Below are positions 17,508-23,413 of a stretch of DNA of 23,413 nucleotides, piece after piece. The DNA is from Ascoidea tarda (nom. inval.) (taxonomy: Eukaryota; Ascomycota; Saccharomycetes; Ascoideales; Ascoideaceae), in the NCBI GenBank assembly GCA_030560485.1, contig JAKTTS010000172.1, forward strand, positions 1-23,413, in the 5' to 3' direction. The notes under the pieces were generated by a model, which ran no database searches, was not told the origin of the DNA, and saw nothing but the letters and a program-made list of their open reading frames with translations. Every line of letters begins with the position of its first letter. Position 1 is the stretch's first letter. The translations under genes were made by a program, and so were the position numbers.

Positions 17508-17609
17508 GCAATGTGTTTGGCTGTTTGCAGTATTAGCCTTTCTGTTGATCCTATTCACTGCAGAGTGGAGATCCAGGATAACTAGAGGCTATTTGCGAGA
17601 TATCTGACG

Positions 17610-20006
17610 ATGATTCAAACCAAGAAAGATTTCAAATTCGACGAGTCCTTGGGATATGTTTTAACTGACGAGGAAATCGGTTCGTTTCGAGATTTTTACT
17701 CCAATCTACCTTTACCATCAAACCAAATTGATGTTGGTGCTGCTGTTGCCAATTCTGGTGCTGAAGGTTACTCGTCGATTTACAGACCGGTTAAACTGGT
17801 TAATTCGGGTGAATTGTCCAGATACTTGACACCATTTTTGGATACATACTTCAAGTTTTTTGAGGTTGCGACGAATTTACATCCGGACGCAAATTGTTTA
17901 GGTGAACGATTAGTCAATCGCAAGACCAATAAATTGAATAATTATTTTAGTTTTCAAACATTCAAAGAGATTCGTGAAAGAAGGAACAAACTAGGATCTG
18001 GTATTTTAAATGTTGTTCGAAACAATATCAATTACAGAAAATTTGTCAGTGAAAATGCACGAGTTTATTCAAGTGACGATGAGAATTATAATTATGAGTT
18101 TATTTTGACGCTTTACTCTTCAAATCGAATTGAATGGGTGTTGACTGATTTAGCATGTCAGGCATTTGGATTGCCTAATACAGCATTGTATGATACTTTG
18201 GGGTCAGAGACGTCTAGTTATATACTAAACTTGACAAGGTCGCCAATAATCTTTTGCTCCAAGGGAAATATCAGTAAGATATTAAAATTGAAGCAACAGG
18301 ACTATAAAGACGAGTTGAAATATTTATTGATCATTATTTCAATGGATAAACTAGATATTGAAGGGGACTATTATTTGATCAAGTTTGCAGAGTCTATCAA
18401 TTTGCAAGTTTATGATTTGAGCAGTTTAGAGAAAATCGGAGAAAAGTTTCCAATTGATTTAAGACCAGCAAGGAAAGATGAGTTGTACACTATATCGTTC
18501 ACATCGGGAACAACTGGGTTGCCCAAGGGTGTTGAAGTCAGTCAGTTGAATCTAGCCTGTGGTATAAATTTGGCGTATAGTCAATTGGGGAAGCCATTGA
18601 GACCCAAGATTGATTATTTAAGTGAGGAGCAAAAACTGGCGTATCGGGACAAACAAGCAAGGGCATTGGTGTTTTTACCATTGGCACATATATATGAAAG
18701 ACAAATTGCAGCGTTTGAAATGATTTGCGGATGTGCATTGGGGTTTCCAAGTTCGAGTAATCCGGTTGTGACGTTAATTGAAGATTTAAAAAGCTTGAAG
18801 CCATACAGTTTGACAGCGGTTCCAAGAATATTCACCAAGATTGAGAGTGCTATCAAGTTGATAATCAAAAATTCATCGCACAAAATTATTGAAAAGAAGA
18901 TTTTGGAGATCGAGGCTAGAGATAGTAAAGATGGGGATAAGGATAGAGATGAAGACGATGAAGAATGGTTGTTTGATGAAACGTTTATTAAAAGACTTCA
19001 CAGTGAATTTGGGTTTGAAAATGTCCAATATTGTTTAACTGCATCGGCGCCAATTGCGGTTGAAACAGTGAAATTTTTGAAAGCAGCATTGAAAGTTGGA
19101 TTTAGACAAGGGTACGGGTTAACAGAGTCGATGGCGGCTATCACAATCAGCAAAGCATACGAGAGAGAGCCTGGATCGTGTGGAGTTGGTGGCATCACTA
19201 TTGATTATCGACTAAGAGATGTTCCTGAGATGAGTTACCAAAGCAAGAATAAAGAAGGAAAACCCAAGGGAGAATTAATGTTGAGAGGGCCGCAAATCTT
19301 TTCAAGGTATTTCAAGAATGAGAAAGCGACAAAGGAATCGTTTGATAAAGATGGGTTTTTCCATACCGGGGACATCTGTATGATTGAACCAATGAACGAT
19401 AACAGGTTGTTTATAATTGATAGAATTAAGAATTTCTTCAAGTTAAGTCAGGGAGAATACATCAGTCCCGAGAAGATTGAAACAATTTACTTATCAGCAT
19501 GTCCGATGGTTCAGCAGGCGTTTATTTACGGGAACTCATTGAAGAATTATTTGGTTGGTATTATTGGGATTGATTTTGAGAATTTTCAGAAAAGTGTTTT
19601 GAATGGGACGATCAGCGAGTTTGAAAAAGTACGAGGCGGTAGTGGCAACAGCAACTATGGGAACAACAACGAGAGACAATTGAACAAATTGATCAAGTTG
19701 GTTGAGGAAAATGGGAAACAAGAAAAGATAATGGAGTTGGTGAATGAGAGCTACTTTATCAAGAGAAGCCTTGTGGTGTTTTTGAACTCGCAGGTGGAGG
19801 AGTTGTCTCGGCAGATGAACAAGAAGTTGCTCCAGAGCTTTGAAAAGGTGCACAACGTGAAGATCGCAGTGAATCCTCTCACGCTCGAGGACGGATTGGT
19901 GACGCCCACATTGAAGATCCGAAGAAACAACTGTGGAGTGTTCTTCAAGCCTGGGCTCGACGAGTTGTACCGAGAGGGATCGCTCATCAAAAACGACAAG
20001 CTTTGA
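17610..20006 (+). CDS. FAA2: medium/long-chain acyl-CoA synthetase, peroxisomal FAA2 type
   Basis: The enzyme converts a fatty acid, ATP and CoA to acyl-CoA, AMP and pyrophosphate; in yeast Faa2 does this in peroxisomes for beta-oxidation. The 798-residue protein (yeast about 744) contains GYSSIYR near residue 50, then WVLTDLACQA and NTALYDTLGSETSSYILNLT. The ATP-binding loop TSGTTGLPKG is at residues 298-307. FLPLAHIYERQ, GYGLTES (from residue 501) and FHTGDI (near 584) follow, then the hinge/C-domain motif DRIKNFFKLSQGEYISPEKI. These blocks match the Faa2 branch rather than Faa1/4. Two low-complexity insertions (about residues 440-450 and 675-700) account for much of the extra length. The C-terminus is EGSLIKNDKL; yeast Faa2 ends in EKL, a variant PTS1, so DKL may be a peroxisomal signal. 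The ATG at 17610 lies about 100 bases after a TATA box. Only two CTG codons occur. Confidence 0.95.
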   Translation: MIQTKKDFKFDESLGYVLTDEEIGSFRDFYSNLPLPSNQIDVGAAVANSGAEGYSSIYRPVKLVNSGELSRYLTPFLDTYFKFFEVATNLHPDANCLGERLVNRKTNKLNNYFSFQTFKEIRERRNKLGSGILNVVRNNINYRKFVSENARVYSSDDENYNYEFILTLYSSNRIEWVLTDLACQAFGLPNTALYDTLGSETSSYILNLTRSPIIFCSKGNISKILKLKQQDYKDELKYLLIIISMDKLDIEGDYYLIKFAESINLQVYDLSSLEKIGEKFPIDLRPARKDELYTISFTSGTTGLPKGVEVSQLNLACGINLAYSQLGKPLRPKIDYLSEEQKLAYRDKQARALVFLPLAHIYERQIAAFEMICGCALGFPSSSNPVVTLIEDLKSLKPYSLTAVPRIFTKIESAIKLIIKNSSHKIIEKKILEIEARDSKDGDKDRDEDDEEWLFDETFIKRLHSEFGFENVQYCLTASAPIAVETVKFLKAALKVGFRQGYGLTESMAAITISKAYEREPGSCGVGGITIDYRLRDVPEMSYQSKNKEGKPKGELMLRGPQIFSRYFKNEKATKESFDKDGFFHTGDICMIEPMNDNRLFIIDRIKNFFKLSQGEYISPEKIETIYLSACPMVQQAFIYGNSLKNYLVGIIGIDFENFQKSVLNGTISEFEKVRGGSGNSNYGNNNERQLNKLIKLVEENGKQEKIMELVNESYFIKRSLVVFLNSQVEELSRQMNKKLLQSFEKVHNVKIAVNPLTLEDGLVTPTLKIRRNNCGVFFKPGLDELYREGSLIKNDKL

Positions 20007-20165
20007 TCTGCAGCGGATGGACGCAGAATAAGTAGTCATTTAACAATACAAAGACATCGAGACGTAAAGACGCAAAGACGAAGACGTAAAGAAAGAACAA
20101 TTAAATGCTCGCGGCAGGTAGAGCCATCAGTGCGGGTGCACCTTTACGCATCAAGACACGCACAT

Positions 20166-20171
20166 ACGCGT
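20166..20171. promoter_or_regulatory. ACGCGT (MCB-like) site
   Basis: A perfect MBF core lies about 345 bases upstream of the coiled-coil gene ATG, near a Reb1-like site. If functional it would imply G1/S expression. GC-rich surroundings raise the chance-match rate. Confidence 0.35.
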
Positions 20172-20243
20172 CTGCACTTCAAGCGTGTCTCGCTGCGTGA
20201 TCCTGTGTGTGGTTGCGGCGCGAGGATCTAGACCGGGCGTGAG

Positions 20244-20250
20244 CGGGTAA
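20244..20250 (+). promoter_or_regulatory. Reb1-like site CGGGTAA
   Basis: CGGGTAA (reverse TTACCCG) is the Reb1 consensus, a general regulatory factor that keeps promoters nucleosome-free and can also stop read-through from an upstream gene. It lies 238 bases after FAA2 and 264 before the next ATG, which suits either role. Confidence 0.5.
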
Positions 20251-20315
20251 CCGCAAGGGCTGTCGGTGGGCTTTTGGGCGGTTTCGTGGAGGAGGGCAAC
20301 ATCAGTTATTACGGC

Positions 20316-20349
20316 CCATTGTGACCCATTAAGACCATTCAGAGCCATT
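20316..20349. repeat. four CCATT motifs at 9-10 bp spacing
   Basis: CCATT starts at 20316, 20326, 20335 and 20345. The last two lie in a perfect 10-bp tandem (CCATTCAGAG twice). The spacing is about one helical turn, so all copies face the same side of the DNA. The cluster ends 165 bases before the coiled-coil gene ATG. Confidence 0.55.
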
Positions 20350-20490
20350 CAGAGCCTCTGAGGAAGTGAAAGTCGTTGAAGAAACTCCCACAAAACATTC
20401 TGCGTCGTGGATAATTGGACGAGGATATAATCGACTACAACCACTGGCTGACGCTTCCAAGTCCAGAATTCTCCAGCTCGATCACTGTTT

Positions 20491-20551
20491 ATGAATGCGA
20501 ACTGTGGTCTGTCATGTCTACTCTTTCTTCCCACATCACCTCTCCCAGTAA
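20491..20551 (+). promoter_or_regulatory. two upstream ATGs overlapping the coiled-coil gene start
   Basis: ATG at 20491 opens a frame running to 20877. ATG at 20495 opens an 18-codon frame ending at 20551. Both precede and overlap the chosen start at 20514 in other frames. If transcription starts upstream of 20491, they would lower initiation at 20514 unless scanned past. Confidence 0.4.
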
Positions 20552-23171
20552 TTCCAGCTCCAATTTCAGGCCCAATTCCAACTCTCGCTCTCATATCAAC
20601 ACCAACGCTGGAACAAATAGTACCTCTACCAACCAAAACTTTGTCAACATTGTTGCCATTTCCCAAAGCCAGCAGGACGATCTCCTGCACTCGCTCAACA
20701 CCCTCACCTCGCCAGCTTCCACAAGATCAAGGTCCTTTTCATTGTCCAATAACAACAGCACTCACAGCATTGCTTCCTCCAATTATTCCTCTCCCAACAC
20801 TCCCAAGAAGCCTGCCCTTACTTTGGACAACAACATATCCTCTTTTGATGATAGTTCTATTAAAAGATCTGGTTTGAAACAGACCTCTTTGGAAAAAGTC
20901 ATTTTGCCCGGAAAAAGATACAAACCACTTGGTTCTTTATCCTCCATTGCTTCTCAAAATAACAATCCCCCCAGCATGAACATGAACATGAACAACATGA
21001 CCGTCAACCTGAACAATATGGGCATCAACATGAATAACGTCAACATGAACATGAACATGAATAATCCCAACTCCTATGTCACATCCCCATCCATAAGATC
21101 CTTCAGCATATCTTCCAACACTTCTCAATTACCAAAAATACCTCCTCCAATAACAAGATATACTGGTCCTCCCTTGGGTATTATACTACCAAACCAAAAC
21201 CAGAGCCTGGTTCCCAATCAAAATCAAAACCAAAACCAAAATCCGGTTCCAAATCAAAAACTCAATCTCAGTATAAATCTCAACCATGCCCATAACTATA
21301 ACCATCAAAATCAGTTTGTCAACTCTCCAATATCTTCGACAAGATCTCCGATTGATCCTCATTTTATTCCTCCAACTTACCTGCCAAATAATTACAACAG
21401 AAGGCAATTTCCCAATAACAACCTCAATAACATCAACAATAACATCAATAACAATCCCAACCAAAACCAAATCATCCATTCAAATCAAAATTCTGCCAAT
21501 AATATCAACAACAATAACAACAAAAACCCTCCTCCTCACCAGATCAATAACGAAATACAAGAACTATCAAAACAAATCGACAAACTAAAACAAATCCTTA
21601 ACGACAAAGACCAACTAATCAAATCCCAAGAAGATCAATACAAAAACAACCTCCTTGAAAAGGAAAAACAATTCAAACTAAACCTAGACCAAAAAAACAA
21701 AAACTTTAAAGAAAGTCTCGACAACAAAATCTCAGATTTCCAAAACCAACTAAAACTAAAAGACAAAGAAATAGATAAACTCAACAAAGAAATTCTATCG
21801 AACACAACAAAATCAAAACTAAAAAGAATGAAAACCCAAACATTTTCAATGATCGAACCAAATAGACACAAAAATGACGAAAACAAATCCTCCCAAGAAC
21901 TACTCGAGAAAATCGCTCTCCTAGAAAAACACAACAAACTACTAAAAACAGACTTGTCCTATAAAAATAAAGAAATCCTTAAAAAGATTAACGAAATCAA
22001 CGACATGAAAATCAATGTCAACAACTATAAAATCAAACTAAGCAAAAACGAAATCTCCCTAAATCAGTACGAAATAGATTTGCATACAGCTGAAGCAGAT
22101 CGCAAATCAAAAAATTTCTTGATTCAAAATTTAGAAAATAAACTTTCTTCCTTCATCAATATCAACCTAGACGACTACAACAACATTGAAAAGAAATTAT
22201 CTGAAATCTTTTATTTTATAGAATTCTTCTTGAAATATTCTCTAAAATATCTACCCTACGATTTCATTAAAAGTATTTCCGACTTACTATCTGCTCCAAA
22301 AATTATCGAAATAATGTCAAAGAGTAATAGTAGTCTTGTCAATCTCGCAAATATTACCAACATCACCAGCATATCAAACATCAATGAAAACAACGATAAC
22401 GATCATGAAAACGATCTTGATGCCCAAATTGAAAGAATGAAAAAAAAAATATCAATGATAAACTTCGATCCAAGATTATCAAGTATCGTCAAAAAAATAT
22501 TATCAATATCAGAATTATCTCGCTCAAACCAAGCGAGTCCTGCTTCATCAACTACTTCAAGCTCTTCTTCCACTTCGGTCTTCACTTCAATCTCCTCCAC
22601 TTCAACCAACACTATTTCCTCTCCTTATTCTATCAACTTTAATACAAAATTAAGATCAATCAACCAAAAGGTCGGCGATGTCAGAATTAATCATTCAATT
22701 GATCTTCCAAATGTTCGTGGTAAGTCTTATATCAAAGAAAATGTCATGAAACATACTTCAAATCCTTACCATAATCTCAACGTCAATAAATCGAAAATCA
22801 CTACAACGAATGAACTAGTCAAATTATCAAATGAAGATTTATTAAAAATGGCTTTAAATAATTTGAAATTGGAATTCCAAACTCATGCTGATAAAAGCTT
22901 CAATAAAATCGTTTCTTTACAAAAAAATTTAGAACAAGAAAAAATGTTATTATCAAGATTAATACAAAGTAATTCAATTCTTGATAATAAAAAAAACAAC
23001 CCAAGTAATTTTAAGGATTTAAATGACTCCAATAATTCTAATTCCAATAATTATGGAAAGCCTCATAAAAAAATTACAAATACTTCTCCAACTACAACTA
23101 GAAAAGGCTTGAAAGTGCTTGGAATAGTTCCTACAACTTTTGTTCCTCCACTTGTTGAAGTTACTGGTTGA
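20514..23171 (+). CDS. unrecognised Ser/Asn-rich coiled-coil protein
   Basis: I do not recognise this 885-residue protein. The frame is open back to 20415 but the first ATG is 20514 (G at -3). Residues 1-340 are Ser/Asn/Pro/Gln-rich and probably disordered, with a basic segment EKVILPGKRYKPLGSLSSIA and repeats of Met-Asn and Gln-Asn. Residues about 345-550 form a strong Lys/Glu/Leu coiled coil, broken by a basic KSKLKRMKTQTF stretch that could be phosphorylated. A conserved-looking helical block follows (FYFIEFFLKYSLKYLPYDFI). A second, shorter coil lies near 767-822. The basic C-terminus includes RKGLKVLGIVPTTFVPPL. This organisation resembles cytoskeletal, spindle-pole or polarity scaffolds, but that is only a resemblance. 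Four in-frame CTG codons were counted. The promoter carries MCB-like and Reb1-like motifs. Confidence 0.85.
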   Translation: MSTLSSHITSPSNSSSNFRPNSNSRSHINTNAGTNSTSTNQNFVNIVAISQSQQDDLLHSLNTLTSPASTRSRSFSLSNNNSTHSIASSNYSSPNTPKKPALTLDNNISSFDDSSIKRSGLKQTSLEKVILPGKRYKPLGSLSSIASQNNNPPSMNMNMNNMTVNLNNMGINMNNVNMNMNMNNPNSYVTSPSIRSFSISSNTSQLPKIPPPITRYTGPPLGIILPNQNQSLVPNQNQNQNQNPVPNQKLNLSINLNHAHNYNHQNQFVNSPISSTRSPIDPHFIPPTYLPNNYNRRQFPNNNLNNINNNINNNPNQNQIIHSNQNSANNINNNNNKNPPPHQINNEIQELSKQIDKLKQILNDKDQLIKSQEDQYKNNLLEKEKQFKLNLDQKNKNFKESLDNKISDFQNQLKLKDKEIDKLNKEILSNTTKSKLKRMKTQTFSMIEPNRHKNDENKSSQELLEKIALLEKHNKLLKTDLSYKNKEILKKINEINDMKINVNNYKIKLSKNEISLNQYEIDLHTAEADRKSKNFLIQNLENKLSSFININLDDYNNIEKKLSEIFYFIEFFLKYSLKYLPYDFIKSISDLLSAPKIIEIMSKSNSSLVNLANITNITSISNINENNDNDHENDLDAQIERMKKKISMINFDPRLSSIVKKILSISELSRSNQASPASSTTSSSSSTSVFTSISSTSTNTISSPYSINFNTKLRSINQKVGDVRINHSIDLPNVRGKSYIKENVMKHTSNPYHNLNVNKSKITTTNELVKLSNEDLLKMALNNLKLEFQTHADKSFNKIVSLQKNLEQEKMLLSRLIQSNSILDNKKNNPSNFKDLNDSNNSNSNNYGKPHKKITNTSPTTTRKGLKVLGIVPTTFVPPLVEVTG

Positions 23172-23413
23172 TTTTAAACTCTAAATCCAATTTTTTCTGT
23201 ATTTTCTTTTTTTTTTATATTTTATTTTCTCATTTGCTTCTTTTTAATTCTTTCTCTTTTACCTAATAATCCTTTATTTAAGTAATTGACCTTTTTTTGG
23301 ATTTCTTTTTATTATTTCCAGTTTTGAATTTATATTGGTGACAAATGCTAAAAATTTATATAGCGTTCCCTATTTTATTTAGAGAATTATACTATTCACT
23401 CGTTTTTTTACTT
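23172..23413. other. 3' flank of the coiled-coil gene
   Basis: The flank is very T-rich with TTTTTATATTTTATTTT, compatible with a yeast 3' untranslated region and polyadenylation signals. Nothing else was recognised before the window ends. Confidence 0.5.

Larger units (their letters stand above)
17092..17609. other. divergent promoter between AIR1 and FAA2
   Basis: The half nearer AIR1 is GC-rich, the half nearer FAA2 AT-rich. It contains one ATCACGTG and one TATAAATA. Open frames in both strands here lack recognisable content and mostly depend on non-ATG starts. I looked for an oleate-response element (CGG-N3-TNA-N8-12-CCG) expected for a peroxisomal gene and did not find a convincing match. 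Confidence 0.6.
20007..20513. other. promoter region upstream of the coiled-coil gene
   Basis: This 507-base, GC-rich spacer lies between tandem genes. It starts with an AGACG(T/C)AAAG-rich stretch (about 20050-20095). It then holds ACGCGT, CGGGTAA and a phased CCATT cluster, listed separately. No tRNA-type B box (GGTTCRANTCC) or other RNA gene signature was seen. Confidence 0.6.

Noticed and set aside
20007-20513. A tRNA or small structured RNA in the GC-rich spacer
   Set aside because: No GGTTCRANTCC B box, no cloverleaf pairing and no recognisable snRNA, SRP or RNase P motif was seen.
23213-23223. TTTTATATTTT match to the ARS consensus
   Set aside because: The 11-mer is expected often in DNA this AT-rich, and the Saccharomyces ARS consensus is not valid for other lineages.

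Overview
The window reads as chromosomal DNA of an AT-rich budding yeast (Saccharomycotina). It carries six recognisable or partly recognisable yeast genes plus one coiled-coil gene, all without visible introns. They have short intergenic gaps and coding sequences swollen with Asn/Ser/Lys/Asp-rich low-complexity tracts. CTG is almost absent as a codon: I count 2 in the FAA2-like gene, 3 in the SYT1-like gene and none in the CKB1-like gene. In the leucine-rich-repeat gene the CTG codons fall at polar repeat positions. I infer a lineage that reads CUG as Ser (or largely so), such as the Candida/Debaryomyces clade or the Ascoidea/Saccharomycopsis group. The species is not identified. No tRNA, rRNA, CRISPR, transposon or virus-like element was recognised.

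Layout, left to right. 1-4707 (-) is most of a very long SEF1-type Zn2Cys6 transcription factor, cut by the left edge inside a poly-Asn (ATT)n tract. 4708-5922 is a divergent, relatively GC-rich promoter region. 5923-7377 (+) is an F-box-like protein with twelve regular 22-residue SDS22-type leucine-rich repeats; a perfect 27-bp palindrome starts on the last base of its stop codon. 7378-8214 is an AT-rich spacer with short tandem and inverted repeats and two E-boxes. 8215-9243 (+) is the casein kinase 2 regulatory subunit CKB1, with a novel acidic C-tail. 9532-13455 (+) is a SYT1-type Arf-GEF with Sec7 and PH domains. 13456-13893 is a convergent 3' spacer. 13894-17091 (-) is an AIR1/AIR2-type zinc-knuckle protein (TRAMP RNA-surveillance complex) with an almost 700-residue N-terminal extension that lacks any internal methionine after residue 49. 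17092-17609 is a divergent promoter. 17610-20006 (+) is FAA2, a peroxisomal-type acyl-CoA synthetase. 20007-20513 is a promoter with Reb1-like, MCB-like and phased CCATT motifs. 20514-23171 (+) is an unrecognised Asn/Ser-rich coiled-coil protein.

The genes are unrelated housekeeping and regulatory functions (iron/transcription control, ubiquitin-ligase adaptor, kinase subunit, Arf exchange factor, RNA surveillance, fatty-acid activation). They do not form an operon-like or single-pathway system. The most interesting signals are the giant AIR1-like fusion or extension, the internal evidence for CUG reassignment, the F-box/SDS22-LRR gene with palindromic flanks, and GC peaks centred on several promoters.
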